A DNA stretch of 64,000 nt from Orbilia blumenaviensis (GCA_036872755.1 JAVHNS010000007.1:2294001-2358000), one strand, 5' to 3'. Positions 10,961 through 23,160 are shown, numbered from the stretch's first letter. The notes: a model not told the origin generated them from the sequence alone. Made by a program: numbers and translations.

Positions 10961-12184
10961 TTAATCCATACTTTCTAGATCTTCCCCTCCGTCTGCATCA
11001 CCATCCAACATAACCTCCTTCTTCGGCATCTCATTCTCGCTTACCAAAATTCCGACCTCACATCCTCGGAGCATATTATCCCAATTAACCCATGGGTGCG
11101 TAAGATTGAAGAGCTTCGTCCCGTCCTTTCCAGCAACTCTTAACAGCTCCTTTTCACCACCTGGATGATATGGTAAATATGGGGTCATGTCGTACACTTT
11201 GCCCTCAAGAACGGTCCAGTATGTCTTCGTCTCATTCTTACGAGGGCCATGGGTTGCGAGCTCTGAAGGTGTGATGCGGCGAAGAGGCACGAATGGAAGG
11301 CTACGTTGGTGATTTGCCCAGTCCAAAGGAGAATGACCAGGCGTAAGAATTACCTTTTGACGAGGTTTTGGTGGAGGTTGGGAATGCGTAGGCGGTAGTT
11401 GGAGGGAGGATTTCTGCCCTGTGACACCTAAGGACGAGGATGCTGACGGTGGCACTGCAAGAGACGATGCCGATGGCGGTACTGATAGCGAGGAAGATGC
11501 GAAAGGTCCGGGTCGAGAGTACTGAGCATTTCTAGCACTTGCGGCAGCGCTCGAACCCATGGGTTTTCGTATTGGTATTGGAGGCGGCGCCATCAAGCTC
11601 GGTGGGGCTAAGGATGGTGGCCCCGCAGCCAACTTGGGAACAGGCAGCGGCGGTGGAGCCATAATTCCGGGTACAACTAGTGATGGTGCTTGCGGTAGTG
11701 GTGATGGCTTGCCCGCTCTTTGGGCTGAATTCAATGCTGGGAACATCGGTACGCTAAGGTCTTCGTCCGAGTCGTCATCTTCCACCAGCGTCTTCCTCGT
11801 CTTGCCCTTTCCTCTCCGTACTTCTTTGGCTGGCTCCTCGACATCTGGTATCGAGAGCTCTATTTTGACCGGTGCGGTTGGTGTCGTCGGATCTTCCTCC
11901 TCCCCGTCGTCCTCTATAACTACGGTATCAACTTTTTCTCTTCGACTGGGCAGACCCGCCTTGTACCCTCCTACCCCAGCGGTCCCATTCTCGCTGCCAC
12001 CAACTTTCTCGAGATTTATAGACCCTGAGCTATTCGAACTACCTATGATAGTCTTTTGAGGATCCTTAGAACCCCAAAACGCAAAGGGATTTGCAAGTCG
12101 TGTGAGTATTTCGTGGGGGCGCAGGCCTTCTTTGTAGATGTACGCGCCGACCGCTAGGACCAGCGCTGCGATACCGATTAACAT
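10961..12184 (-). CDS. Membrane-anchored cytochrome b5-like heme-binding protein (Irc21-like)
   Basis: Single-exon 407-residue frame. Residues about 1-17 are a hydrophobic N-terminal anchor (MLIGIAALVLAVGAYIY). A long disordered region rich in Pro, Ser and acidic patches follows (about 60-275). The C-terminal 110 residues are a cytochrome b5 domain: SPLDWANHQR, then YWTVLEGKVYDMTPYLPYHP, with the heme-binding HPGG motif and a second axial histidine expected in FNLTHPWVNWD. The SPLDW plus HPGG arrangement is that of yeast Irc21 and the N-terminal half of human CYB5R4, and it probably passes electrons at the ER or outer mitochondrial membrane. The yeast protein is about half as long; the extra length here is the disordered linker. 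No reductase domain is fused. Confidence 0.88.
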   Translation of the reverse strand: MLIGIAALVLAVGAYIYKEGLRPHEILTRLANPFAFWGSKDPQKTIIGSSNSSGSINLEKVGGSENGTAGVGGYKAGLPSRREKVDTVVIEDDGEEEDPTTPTAPVKIELSIPDVEEPAKEVRRGKGKTRKTLVEDDDSDEDLSVPMFPALNSAQRAGKPSPLPQAPSLVVPGIMAPPPLPVPKLAAGPPSLAPPSLMAPPPIPIRKPMGSSAAASARNAQYSRPGPFASSSLSVPPSASSLAVPPSASSSLGVTGQKSSLQLPPTHSQPPPKPRQKVILTPGHSPLDWANHQRSLPFVPLRRITPSELATHGPRKNETKTYWTVLEGKVYDMTPYLPYHPGGEKELLRVAGKDGTKLFNLTHPWVNWDNMLRGCEVGILVSENEMPKKEVMLDGDADGGEDLESMD

Positions 12185-14374
12185 CGCGACGGAGGGAAAT
12201 GTAGATTTCTAAAACCGATGGAGAGATCGTTAGGGGAAGTTGGTCGACATCTTTCTTCCAGGGCCCTTTTTTGTTTTGTTGCTGATAGAGGATGGCGGAT
12301 GAGAGAGTCTGGTGAACAGACAGGGGATGGAAGTCTAGAACAGCTGCTGACTAGGCGTAGCTCTGTGCGGCAACATTTAGCGGCAACGCATAATTTCCAA
12401 CAAACTGCTCATTGAGGCAACCTCAGTATGCACTGGTTTCATAAGCTAAACTTAGATTGCACTACTAACACGTATGTAGAACGTAGATAGAAAACACTTT
12501 GAAGGGACAGTCGATGGCTTTGGCTTTAGGGAATGGGAACTGAATGCTATTACACCTTCAACTTTCCTTAATATTACACCCAGAGTTGTCTCGCAACCGT
12601 TGAAAACTAAGAGCAGTCCACCACCCCGCTATAATATTTAGAACCACACGCACACACCGGATGGATACGTACATGAGATGGTCATAAAAAAGGATCCCGA
12701 CAAGCGAAGTGTGTAAACCCAAATCACGGAATTGAATACTTTGAGCTCCAAGTAAGATACATAATACCTATAATAGTATTGTTCGCAGCGCTGCGAACCC
12801 TGATGAAGCAAAATTGTTCATATAAGAGCATTTTGCGGCACAAAGTAGTAAAACTGGACTTTGTTTTTGTGTATATCTTGGGCGGCTGTTGTAGGCCTAC
12901 AATCCCCGTAGATTAGTGAAATATATTGTATATTACTTGGAAGCTGCCGGTGGGCTTGTAATTTTTCTCTGATCTGAAGAAATGCATCATAAGCATTCCT
13001 TATGAAGGAACGAAGATGGGTTTCAGGTGTGTTAATCGCGATTTTATTTGCAATTGCAGAAACGACTGTCAGTTCGGTCGGCCGGACTTTTGAATCAAAG
13101 ATTGATAGCACTTAAAATTAAGCTTGAGGTGCTGATTCATGATATAGTATCGTGCTGGACGAGATATTGCGTTTTATAGACGCGGTCAATGATTTAAAGA
13201 GGGATATGCCTCGGTGGCCTCAACCGCGGTAAGAGCCAGTGACGCGGATACTTGTAACTAAAGTTTTGTTCCAGTATCCACGCAACCACAGGGTGCTCAG
13301 GCTTCTCGCCAGCTTGCGCCGCACGAATTCGTAGAAGCAAAGAAGGCTGGCGAGGTGGTTCTAGCGGTCGGGGGGTATTTATGGTCCTATCCTCTCGTCT
13401 TTTATCGTTGTGAGATTGTGTGTAGAGTCTCCTAAGGTAGATTGGTAGGTGTTCCGGGGGTATGTTGGGGTTGATAGCGTTTTCGTCCATGATTTTCTGA
13501 AATTTGGAGAATATGTGGCAGTCTGCTGAACACGGCATTTTGTGAATTGATCAGAAGAGAAATGCGATGGTATGTATAAGGAAGGTTTGAACATGTGCCT
13601 CTTCAGCAATTTGATTTGTTGGGAATTTGCAAACCGTGGGAACATTAACCTCCAGTCAAAGAATCTTACGACTATGAGCTAGGTAGGTAGGCAGCTAAGA
13701 GCGTAATCCCCCCTTATATAATCTCTGGCAGCTGGTAGCACAGCTAACGACAGATATATCGGGCCTTTACGTACGTACACGAGCACTTGACATCGGGTAA
13801 AATGACCGAGAAATAGATACACGCTCCTGTTCTGTTGTGTAGTTGGCTATAATACTAACATTCGTCGATCCGGTCTCGGTAGATGTCCAGATGCAGCGAA
13901 TGGGCCATGGGGTCCATTGTATTGGTAGTTGGTCCTATTGTTGGATCTGATTACCGATAACCTCGAAGATTAGGGCCCTCTCGAGGGTGTCTCATTGTGC
14001 ACCCACGTTTATAGATATCATAGCGGCCATTGGGTAAACTATTCCACCTTGACGAATTTCTGATAGAAGTTTATTATTGAATTCTATTTTCTCCAAACTT
14101 CTAACACGTTATTTATAACCCAACCTACTCGGGCGGACTTGTTGCAATTGAAAAGTCGCAAGCTAGAGCTAGTGGTGCATGGTGTTGCACGTTGCATGTT
14201 AGTATATCTCAATATGGCGAGACGCTGCATCTGGAAGTGCGGCAATGCGGCAATGCGGCGAACATTGGGCTCTCTCACAAGACACGTAACCCAAATCCCA
14301 CCACACAACCCGCCAACGTCACCGCATCTCGAACGCCTCCATCCCCCATCATCCTCCGCCCCTTCAAACCAGCC
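12185..14374. other. Long intergenic stretch between the cytochrome b5-like gene and SWP1
   Basis: Apart from the weak minus-strand frame at 13194-13490 no gene is supported. A minus-strand open frame at 12818-13111 (97 codons) shows no motif and no adjoining exons. An AT-rich upstream region with GGTAGGTAGG-like words lies near 13680. Confidence 0.4.
13194..13490 (-). CDS. Possible small Pro/Arg-rich protein (98 aa), doubtful
   Basis: ATG at 13490 opens a 98-codon frame beginning MDENAINPNIPPEHLPIYLR and rich in Pro, Arg and Leu throughout. The composition is unlike random sequence and the start follows several in-frame codons without an obvious exon border. No signal peptide, no membrane segment and no recognised family. 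It may be a real small protein, an exon of a larger gene, or chance. Confidence 0.25.
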   Translation of the reverse strand: MDENAINPNIPPEHLPIYLRRLYTQSHNDKRREDRTINTPRPLEPPRQPSLLLRIRAAQAGEKPEHPVVAWILEQNFSYKYPRHWLLPRLRPPRHIPL

Positions 14375-15494
14375 ATGAAGTTCGTTCCGGCCTCCAATCT
14401 GCTGGCAGCAGGTCTGCTATTGTGCCAATGGGCCTCCGCCGCCGCGAGCCCATCCGCCTGGACGTTTACCGATGCTACTCTCCAGCTCTCCCAAAAGGGC
14501 GCCGAAGCGGGTCCTAAGCAGAAGTATGTCAGATATTGTCCTGATAACTTCGCAATTGAACCGTGAGAATTGAATGGCCTTATATCTGACACCCCTTTTG
14601 CATGATAGATTCACGCCTACGTCCCCGATATCCGACTCTCTGACGCTTAAAAATACCGATTCTCTCAAGATCTTGCTTACAACCAAGGAAGGCGATGATG
14701 CCAAACGGCCCCACCAATTGTTCCTTCTCATCAAAGACACAGAGTCTGAATTGGAGTCGTTCTTCTCTTTTGATGTTAAGGAGTCCGGAAAGGCTCGATT
14801 GGACCTTGTAAGAGCTTCTAATCAGGTCTCACGAGTGTTAAGTGACCCGTCATGTCTAACAGTTGCGCCCGAACTATAGACTCAAAAAGACATCCCTACT
14901 GCGCTGCTGAGCTCTCAGTCGCTCAGCCTCACACTAGCTCTAGGCTCTTTCGGCCAGTCGAAGCCTCTGTCCGTTGAAATCGCTACAGTTACACCAGTGC
15001 TCGATGCGGTGACCAAGAAATCGCTACCAGAGCCTGCATTGAAGTACCAGAAGATGAAGGAAATCCACCACATCTTCCGTGCCGAGCCAAAATCGCCACC
15101 GAAAGTCATTTCATTGGTCTTTTTGGGCGCTGTAGTAGCTTGCTTACCAGGATTATTTGGCGCTGTACGTTCCCCCCATACACCACGCGTTTCCCTTGGG
15201 TCGCCACAGCTCTCCTACAATCTAGTTGGTTTTAAGCTAATCGTTTTTCGATAGTGGTTTACCCTCTCCGCCAACGTTTCGCATCTTCCTAAATCACTCG
15301 CAGCTAGCCCGGTCGCTCATCCCCTCTTCTTTGCCAGTTTGTTGGCCTTCGAGGGCGTGTTTTTCGCGTACTATACTCAAATCAACATCTTTCAGACCCT
15401 CGCTGCGGTAGCCATCATATCGCCCGTTGCAATGCTTAGCGGAAGCCGAGCCTTGAGGGAGGTTCGTGCCAGGAGATTAAATGGAGAAAGGTAA
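14375..15494 (+). CDS. SWP1: Oligosaccharyltransferase subunit Swp1 (ribophorin II family)
   Basis: Four exons, 14375-14523, 14609-14807, 14880-15164 and 15255-15494, total 873 nt (290 aa), close to yeast Swp1 (286 aa). All introns are GT-AG and in phase. Residues 1 to about 24 form a signal peptide (AAGLLLCQWASA then AAS). A lumenal beta-rich domain follows (WTFTDATLQLS, SLKILLTTKEGDDAKRPHQ, FLLIKDTESELESFFSFDVK). The conserved IHHIFRAEPKSPPKVISLVF precedes three hydrophobic helices (LVFLGAVVACLPGLFGAWF; HPLFFASLLAFEGVFFAYY; INIFQTLAAVAIISPVAMLSG), and the chain ends in a short basic cytosolic tail. It belongs to the ER complex that transfers the N-glycan to nascent proteins, partnered with Wbp1 and Ost2. 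Confidence 0.95.
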
Positions 15495-15895
15495 TTAATA
15501 TCGCACGGGGGTACGGGGGGTTTGGATGGCATTGAATAGTTACGCCAACTCCCTGGCTAGGATCAATATGTAACATGCATACAGCAAGGTTCAAACAGGC
15601 TGCCTCCTATAAGATCTTGGGGCAATGTTAGGGTAACAATTAATTCGGCCGTGGCTTTGATCCCAGATATAGGTCTTAGCCCGGGGAGATATATCATCAG
15701 GATCAGAATTACGATAGCGATAGTACTAATCATAGCACAGCAAATGGATAAAAGTAATTTGTGTTAATTTTTCTATTTATTCGAAAGGGCTAGCTTTCTG
15801 TTAACATACATAAAACCCATTTTCCGGACCATAAGCGCCATGCCAATACTATCACCAAAATTAAATTCTGAAGGAGAACAAGCCGTTCAATACGA
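15495..15895. other. Convergent intergenic region between SWP1 and TSNAX
   Basis: No gene seen. It should contain the 3' ends of both flanking transcripts. Confidence 0.4.
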
Positions 15896-17116
15896 TCATT
15901 CAGGACCTGCATCGCCGCCACCAACGGCATCGACGTCTGCAACCCAACCCTCAGGCCGTTCGCTCCCCCTAACCACCATCCCGTAGAACGCGTACTCGAC
16001 CTTTTGAACCGATTCCTGCATGACGCGTAGCTTCTTCTCTGCATCCCTTCCGAAAGGGGAGAACCCCATATCCAATCCTTCAAATGATGACCTTAAAGTT
16101 CTAAGATCTTGCAGCAAGCACTGCGGGGTACTCTTCCCTTGCTCGCCTGCTGAATCTGCACCAACGCCTAAGAATTGTGATAATGGCGTGGTTGCTACAC
16201 TTGTGATAGCGAAACGCATCATTTCACCCGTCATATCAAAAAGGCCCAGGACGTAGTCCTCCCTCGATAACTGGATACCCGTAAACTCCTTCTTCGATTC
16301 TTCATCCTTCTTCCGTCCTTCGTCGTCCCCACCAACGACAGCTACGGTCGTCTGAATCAAAACAGTGTCCGCAGGGGTGTTTGATGATGAAGCCGCATCA
16401 GCCATTTCAACATCCTCTTTTTCTTGACCACTCTCTTTCCTACCAAGGATTTCGTCGCCATTGAGTCCACTAACGTACCAATCCGCTTCCTTCCATTCGA
16501 TTACCTTCCTCTTAAGCAGGTAGTGACGAAACCCAATTGCTTCGATGTACTCTTGCAGGCCTGGTGATATTTGCCTTTGCCATCTTGCCCCATCGAGGCC
16601 TTGGAGGTCGGGTAGAACGGAGGCCAGTAGATCTTGGATCTTGGATTCGTATTGTGCAATTTCATTGCCGATATGGTAAGGTAGTGGGGTTGTGATTGGT
16701 AGAGTTTTCGGGCGGAGACGTTGGAGAGAGAAGATACTTTATTGCATCGTGAAATAATTAGATTTCTGTTCTCGATAGCCAGAGGCCCAAGAGAAAACGA
16801 TAAATAGCAAGAAAGAAAGAAAAAGGCAGAGAATAAAAACAGCAATTCATAGAAGACAACGGTGTTATCGAAGGTGAGATATAAGACCAACATACATCTT
16901 CTTACTAGCCGCGGTGATATCCCTACTAGCTTTTATAATCCGTTCTCTGCGATCTTGGTGCTCGTCCAGCTCGTTACGGAATTCTGTGAACATGGAGATG
17001 TAAGGGCCTGTAGGGACTGGCTGCTGTTGCGGTTCGTGCGACCGAGGCTTAGGACCGCTACGATGGCCTGCTCCACCAGAGCCCGAGAACGGCCGTTTGC
17101 TTCCTGTGGGCGGCAT
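15896..17116 (-). CDS. TSNAX: Translin-associated factor X (TRAX)
   Basis: Two exons, 17116-16896 and 16736-15896, total 1062 nt (353 aa). The start MPPTGSKRPFSG is chosen because fungal homologues begin in this way; an upstream in-frame ATG at 17209 would add 31 residues. The signature TEFRNELDEHQDRRERIIKA followed by SRDITAASKKIIFSLQRLRP runs across the intron, and REDYVLGLFDMTGEMMRFAI is the conserved helix of the C-terminal half. An acidic, disordered insert (about residues 185-230) makes it longer than the human protein (290 aa). TRAX pairs with translin to form the C3PO RNase, which acts on small RNA and tRNA fragments; translin is not in the window. Confidence 0.92.
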
Positions 17117-19327
17117 ATTTGTAGGTGGTGGTGGGAGGGAGAGTGCTGAGGCGGTGATATAGGTAGATATAGCGGGTATCAACGTATTGACCAGGCGAGA
17201 GAGCTGCATGTAACTATTTAGCTTGACGAGCTTGACCGTTTGGGTTAATGTAGATCACGTGACATAGATGTCCAACCTGGAAGGTAATATACCTAGCTTG
17301 ATAACTGAGCGATATATAGAGATTATGTACATTACGGCTTTATAGCCATATAGACCTAAGACTAGGCCAGTGTCAAACCCGATGGATTCTGAAGAGGATG
17401 GGGAATTTCGGTCAAACTTTAGTGCAGTGGGTGGTAATTGCGTGTACAAAGCCTGTTATATTGAAAGAGCGTGCACCCCGGTAGCTAGCTGGATGCTTTA
17501 AAGCTTTGGATATGAATTTAATGAACCCTTTAATATCCCTCATAATTCAATTCCGTATTTAGCCACAGATTACGACAAGGTGATATATCTTTTGCAATTC
17601 GTCTCTTCGCTCAAGAATACGGTGTATTTCGAGGCTGGTGAAGCATTGTTGGAGCAGAAGTGGAGGGCTTGAGCGGCAAAGTTACTAGTATGGCTATAGC
17701 TCCTCTTTCAAAAAGAAGGAATGAATTAATGAATTAATAAAATAGATTCACCGAGTCACAATGCAATGTTATTAACCCAGACACAGATGTAACCACTCCA
17801 AACACCGAAACTCTGCCACAGTCCGCTCTACTCACCAGCCACTGTCACACAAGCGTGGCTCAATCCAACAGCAACACATACCAGAGACTGTTCCGACCCT
17901 GGCTTCATTCACAGATCTTACGTAATTATAATGTCTCTGGACCCAATAACTATTCAGCCTCATCCCTCCTTTCGGCTGGGGATAATTCGGCTGGGATAGC
18001 TATAGATGTCTTCTGCTTTTTGGGACAAACCAAGAATTTAAATTTAAGCTTTTTAGTCACTGCCTCCGCTGTGCGACGACCAAGAACCCATAGCGGCTGC
18101 TATTGCTGTTGCACTAATTTGGGTCCAAAGGGCCGATTGATTTACTTGTTTCTGTGCTACTTTAACTAGGCCTTCCACACCTGTCGAATCTAAACGTCTA
18201 CACACACATTGAGCCAAATAGTTAAACACTGACAGTCTATTCGCATGGCAAGTTCCGTGACGGCTAACTAGTAACAGCGATATTGATCCCATTTCCACCA
18301 GTTTCCACCCAGCAACCCGTCTTTTTACTGGAAATACGCCATCCCATGTTTTCATTGGCCGAAATAGTGTTGGTGAATCTCAAATCGCCCCCGAAAGGTG
18401 CACCAAAGTGCATGAGCGACGCATACCCACAGCCGGGCGTGCATGCATACAATAGATGCACTAGCATACATACTTCGAAGCCTTATTGGCCCTCAAAGAG
18501 GCAAAAACTGTGAACAAAGAGGTTTTTTGTGACATCGTCAAGGGTGACTTTTTTTGGTGGATTTTCAGCCGCATTCATTTCAAGGCTTTAGGAATAGTGT
18601 TTTTCAAGGTGGATATTTTCTGGATTCTAGAGCATGAATCTTGTCGGCGGATTTGTGTTAAGCTGTACTTGTACAATACTGCCATGTTAAGGGCTCTAAT
18701 ATTCCCTAATTTTTACTTTTCTTCCACTAAGAATTGCCTGCCTGGCCTTCTTGTGCTACGGAAGTACCAATGGAAGGGACGTAGCTATAGAACCATACAT
18801 ATAGATTTACAGTATACGCGTACTAATCTTGGTTAAGGTGGGTGAGCTGAAGGGCGGTCTCTGGAATGGAGCACAGACGGTCACGCGTATGCAAGCCATC
18901 CTTTTAGGGTCCCCAGTAACCGCTGCCTCCCATTCAGCTGGAACACGATCCGGTTACACATCGGGAATAACAAGCGAAGTATGTGACCATATACCTTAAT
19001 ATCAATAGATACCTCACCTATATTAAATAGGCAAGTGGCTCTCTTTCATAAAGTGCGGCTGTTTCCCGGTCGATCGACCATACTATTTATCTATATCCTT
19101 TCAGCTTAATTCAGCACCCTCTTGCGAAAACAATAGGCCCCACGGATAGTCGACTATTTTACTTCCAAAAGCTCGGTTCATGTATTTGGAACTTATTTGA
19201 AAATTGATCTATATATAACTAAGATCTATACCTGATGACGTCTCGTTGATATACTGCAAATATATACATCTACTTACACTCAACCTATATATGACCTGCG
19301 GTCGCGAAAGAGGCTTCTTCCCGCAAG
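17117..19327. other. Long intergenic region, no gene supported
   Basis: Several open frames of 60-116 codons lie on both strands (for example 17855-18169 and 18486-18836, plus strand) but none has family motifs, a signal peptide or convincing splice partners. The base composition is ordinary and no terminal repeats were noticed. Confidence 0.4.
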
Positions 19328-20486
19328 ATGATATTTACACTAAATTCCTCGGGCAACAGGCAAACACATAGCCTGGTCTTTAATATATTTTTTGGTTTAG
19401 AGCTATTGCATTATCTACCAACAGCGCAGGCGATAAGCACTCTAAACGCATTCACCGATGCGAACTGCATTTTCCGCCCGCGAGCAGCACAGCCCGGACA
19501 TACGAACTCCCCAGACGGAGAATGCCAGAGTATCACGACACCGAATACTATCAGCGTCAGTATTGAGGATTTAGATCCAGGGTGCGCTAGTATGTGCTTT
19601 CTAATTACTTCTCTAGTATCTGAGTTCTAAATGTCTAGTTCTTGCTGTTTTGGCACAATGGAATAAAGATAGTTATTATTTTAGCGAGTTACAACTAATC
19701 TAATGGCGAATTTGGGTCGGCGCGATCATAGTTACTGTCTACTCAGACCTATACTGCACCGACAACGCTCTAGAAATAAATATCGGCGACTGCGCCAACC
19801 TCAATGGAACGCTGATTAGAAGTTTTTCAGTGGACGGATGTCCACCCGGCACCCCGGACTACACTGAACTATTGAGTAGCGCAACATTTACTTCAAGCGG
19901 ACCCGCCGTGCCCTCGCCTACAACCGGCAGTACACCATCTTCAACCACTCCCAGTGGTTCCGAAGGTCCGAATCGAATGGCAATTATTGGCGGTGCAGTG
20001 GGCGGCGGTATTGGGCTATTTATGATCGTTGTATCCTTGATAGGATGGTTCCTATATAAAAGGAATCGAGGCAGACGAGAACATAAAGAGAGAATGCAAA
20101 CATGGCCTATAACCCCTGGTGGTCCTGGCGGCTATACAGGGAACGATGGGGCAGGCTCTACCATATACGGCCCGGGGGGTTACACTGGAGCGCCTCTGCC
20201 ACATCAAGTCGGGGAACTGGAAGCTAATGTAGGGAATGCGTATTTTAAAGAGCATCAGGATGCAATAATAGGGCAAAAGACGACTGACCGTGGGGGTTCG
20301 AGGAGCGCTAGTGGTAATGGGATGTTTGAAAATCAAGTGGCGGATGCTTTGCCGTTGAGGGGGGCCCAAAGGCAGGAGCTAGAGGCCCCTGTCCCGCCAG
20401 TAGCTGAGAGGCAGCATAGTAGAACACTCAACCTTGGGCAAGATGGATTACCAGATATGCCGAGGGTTCCTCGGGCTGGGGAATAA
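19328..20486 (+). CDS. Single-pass plasma-membrane protein with Cys-containing ectodomain
   Basis: Exons 19328-19589 and 19732-20486 sum to 1017 nt (338 aa), in phase (donor GTATGT, acceptor CATAG). A late, not very sharp signal peptide (hydrophobic FNIFFGLELLHYLPTAQA) leads a roughly 110-residue ectodomain with about six Cys (FTDANCIFRP, DGECQSI, DPGCA, LYCTD, GDCANL, DGCPPG). Then come a Ser/Thr/Pro stalk, a Gly-rich start to one membrane helix (MAIIGGAVGGGIGLFMIVVS), and a basic stop-transfer KRNRGRREHKER. The cytoplasmic tail of about 140 residues has a repeated GGYTG motif (GPGGYTGNDG and GPGGYTGAPL). This architecture is common in fungal wall-sensor-like and Mid2-like proteins, but I do not recognise a named family. 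Confidence 0.78.
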
Positions 20487-20928
20487 ATATTTTCTTAACC
20501 CAGTGGATTTGTTCCGTTCTAGATTATACAGCTTTGATAAACCATGTAAAGATATACGAATGGCCTTGGTATATATTTGGGCAGAAAGCTCTGAATCCTT
20601 AGAGAAAACCAATACTACTATAGTTTGGTAGTCTGTCGTTCCGGGTTATAAAGAGATATCTATGTTTGCCGGGTGGTGAGGGTCAAAGACGCTACCAACA
20701 TCAAAGCGAACCTGACCAAGGGTTGAGATTTTGTCTTCCTCGATACCACGGCCAACTTTCGAGCTTTAAAATGAACTGTAGCGAATATACTTCAAAGAGA
20801 CCCGCTATTGTGACTATATGTCGGGAGTCGAAGGTGAATGACAGTTGCATTGTTCATTGTTCACGTTCTTTTACGTATATAGTTGGTGGGAGTTCGATCT
20901 TGGCCGAAGAGATAATGGTCTAGGACCT
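20487..20928. other. Convergent intergenic region
   Basis: Between the membrane-protein gene and the Zn2Cys6 gene. No gene seen. Confidence 0.4.
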
Positions 20929-23160
20929 TCATTCATCTCCACAGAATCGGAAGATGCTATCGAAGAACGCAAGATCCACACCTTGTAGGTCCCACCCATC
21001 GCTCAAGTCCACGTTTGAATCTAACCATTGAAGATTTAGATCCTGCGTTATAAAGGTATTCATGTCGGCGGTCGAATGAGGCGAAGCCATTAAGGAAATA
21101 TCCTGATCCACTTGGGTTTGTTGCTGTTCTGCGGGTCGGTACTCAGAAAAGAGGGGGGCCGAGCTATGTGGTAGTCTGGGTATACTATCGGATCTGGAAA
21201 AACCATGCCTCTCGATCTTGATAGTTCCCAAATATGGAATATATATACGTAATACGGCACCACCGTCGGTTATCTTGCCATTATACTCTATCTCCTCTTC
21301 ATTATTAGGGTTATAGGATGAATCCGTCGTGTAAATGCCGTCCAGAGCAGCGTCTGCCTCAATTGAAAGTAAGTGCCGTGTGATACTCGCAATTTTGGTA
21401 GCAGTAGTATCATTTCTAGTTCGAGCTGCGTCTGTCATATTCTCGAGCACTTTCTCGAGCATACCCCGATCGCTAGGACGTTGGTGTGAGAGGAAACTGA
21501 GAAGTGCACTCCCTTCGTTGGCGCCAGTAACCCTCTGGTGGTGAGCACTTATATGAGCCAGACACAAAGCGGTACCGGCGGTGAATGCGAGGAAGTCGAG
21601 ACCACGGCAGAACGAACCAACAGTCCGGGAGCCTCTAAACGGTATGAAGCGCGATAGCAACTCTCGGCTAGCTATTATGGCTGTAATTTTGCTATAATCG
21701 TATTTGGGATCTGAGGACGAGTGAAGGAGGTAGGGAAGATGTAGACGTTCAAGTAGGTGGTAGTGCGTAAATTGGTTTATGAGCCGGATAGTATCATGAA
21801 TGGCATCAATACCATCAATAGCTCGTACCGAAAGGTCAGGTGCCAGCCACCATTTCGGTGGCATTAATCCGGCAGTATCTTGCAGCATTTTATCGATCTT
21901 CCTTGTGACCTCAATGTCGTGCATATCTGCAGCGTTCCGCTGTATGATCCTCCCAGCAGCGGAACAGTCAATTCTTTCCAGGCGCTCCATTGGAGTTCGG
22001 CCTTCCAGTGCCCCTGCCGTGGCGAAGGTATCTTCAACAGTTCCTTGCGGTAATCCCAGCATGAGTGAGAGATAGCGGTCTGACTGAAGCAGCCGGAACC
22101 ACATCTGCTGTGGATCGATGCGTCTTCGAGTTTCAGGATCAATGAAATTTAACAGCGGCGAGTCGGAATTTTTCGCCTTGTCGAGACCAATCATTTGCGC
22201 AAGTACCAACGCCCGGCGCATAGATAGGTACGCCCGACGCAAGTTACCTTCGCTATTCTGAAACATACTTTCTATAAGAACACTTTCGATTCCTTCAACT
22301 GAGCCTACGAAATCTTCGTTACTTGTTACCAACCGGACCGCGGTTTCAACCGCGCGATGCATAAGTTGGTAGTGGGATGTGCTCAGGCCAATAAGTTCTT
22401 GTATCTTCTTAGGGGGGAACCCTTGTAAGTATGCCCCAACCATGATCAGCTTCCGCGCAATGAGAACTGGGTGTGTGTCTATTCGCGGTATTTCTATTAT
22501 ATCTTCCGGAGAAGGTATCTTAGAACTTGCCAGGCCAGAGTACGGGGTGCATACTACCCCGCAAAAGAACCCTGTGCTCCCTACTCCTACCCTTAATATG
22601 ATATCTCGATCGTTTTTATTGGGCCAGGCTTCCAGAAGAGCCTGTGATACCCTTGCGTACCTTCCAATTCCTCCGATATCTCGACGGATATCAATAGTGT
22701 CGGATATCAAAGTAAACCAATGACAGCCATGTTCGGGAACGCAGCGACTGCCGTTAGAGGGATCAGGAGCAGCTAAAACCCCGCCAGGGTGGGGACCTGC
22801 ACCTGAGTACTCTTGCTCCGGGTTCAAGTTTGACTCTAGTAGTATATCAGAAGTTACTGCTCCCAGACCTGGAAAGGATTTTTGCGACAAGTTGGCTCCC
22901 CCATTATCCTCTATCAGTTTCCCGACAAGTTCTTCAACTACGCCGAGCCTATCACCCAAGTGCCCTCGAGTACCACTGATTCCCTCAGGAAATTCTTGGC
23001 TAATACACAAAGTGCCCCGGCGTTTGCAGCCGTTACAGATGCTGTCGGTCGGTTTCGAAAATGTGCATCTAGTCTTTTTTCGTTTGCATTCCCAGCAGCT
23101 CCGTGTGCCTTTGCGGATTCTTCGTTTTCCGTATTCCATCTCAGACCTATGAGCTTTCAT
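20929..23160 (-). CDS. Zn2Cys6 fungal transcription factor
   Basis: Continuous open frame; the start is placed at the ATG at 23160 (MKAHRSEMEYGKRRIRKG), 21 residues before the first zinc ligand. An ATG at 23250 would add 30 residues. The zinc cluster is complete: CWECKRKKTRC, nine residues, then CNGCKRRGTLC, giving C-x2-C-x6-C-x9-C-x2-C-x6-C. A middle region of about 400 residues has the helical pattern of fungal-specific transcription-factor domains (LRRAYLSMRRALVLAQMIGL and RRRIDPQQMWFRLLQSDRYL are the usual anchor motifs), followed by an acidic/hydrophobic C-terminus suited to activation. About 743 aa and no introns. Target genes are unknown; the nearest candidate neighbour is the NmrA-like reductase about 1 kb away on the same strand. 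Confidence 0.93.
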   Translation of the reverse strand: MKAHRSEMEYGKRRIRKGTRSCWECKRKKTRCTFSKPTDSICNGCKRRGTLCISQEFPEGISGTRGHLGDRLGVVEELVGKLIEDNGGANLSQKSFPGLGAVTSDILLESNLNPEQEYSGAGPHPGGVLAAPDPSNGSRCVPEHGCHWFTLISDTIDIRRDIGGIGRYARVSQALLEAWPNKNDRDIILRVGVGSTGFFCGVVCTPYSGLASSKIPSPEDIIEIPRIDTHPVLIARKLIMVGAYLQGFPPKKIQELIGLSTSHYQLMHRAVETAVRLVTSNEDFVGSVEGIESVLIESMFQNSEGNLRRAYLSMRRALVLAQMIGLDKAKNSDSPLLNFIDPETRRRIDPQQMWFRLLQSDRYLSLMLGLPQGTVEDTFATAGALEGRTPMERLERIDCSAAGRIIQRNAADMHDIEVTRKIDKMLQDTAGLMPPKWWLAPDLSVRAIDGIDAIHDTIRLINQFTHYHLLERLHLPYLLHSSSDPKYDYSKITAIIASRELLSRFIPFRGSRTVGSFCRGLDFLAFTAGTALCLAHISAHHQRVTGANEGSALLSFLSHQRPSDRGMLEKVLENMTDAARTRNDTTATKIASITRHLLSIEADAALDGIYTTDSSYNPNNEEEIEYNGKITDGGAVLRIYIPYLGTIKIERHGFSRSDSIPRLPHSSAPLFSEYRPAEQQQTQVDQDISLMASPHSTADMNTFITQDLNLQWLDSNVDLSDGWDLQGVDLAFFDSIFRFCGDE

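Noticed and set aside
11559..12059. Plus-strand Gly/Ser-rich frame of 166 codons
   Set aside because: Mirror of the disordered Pro/Ser region of the cytochrome b5-like gene on the minus strand.
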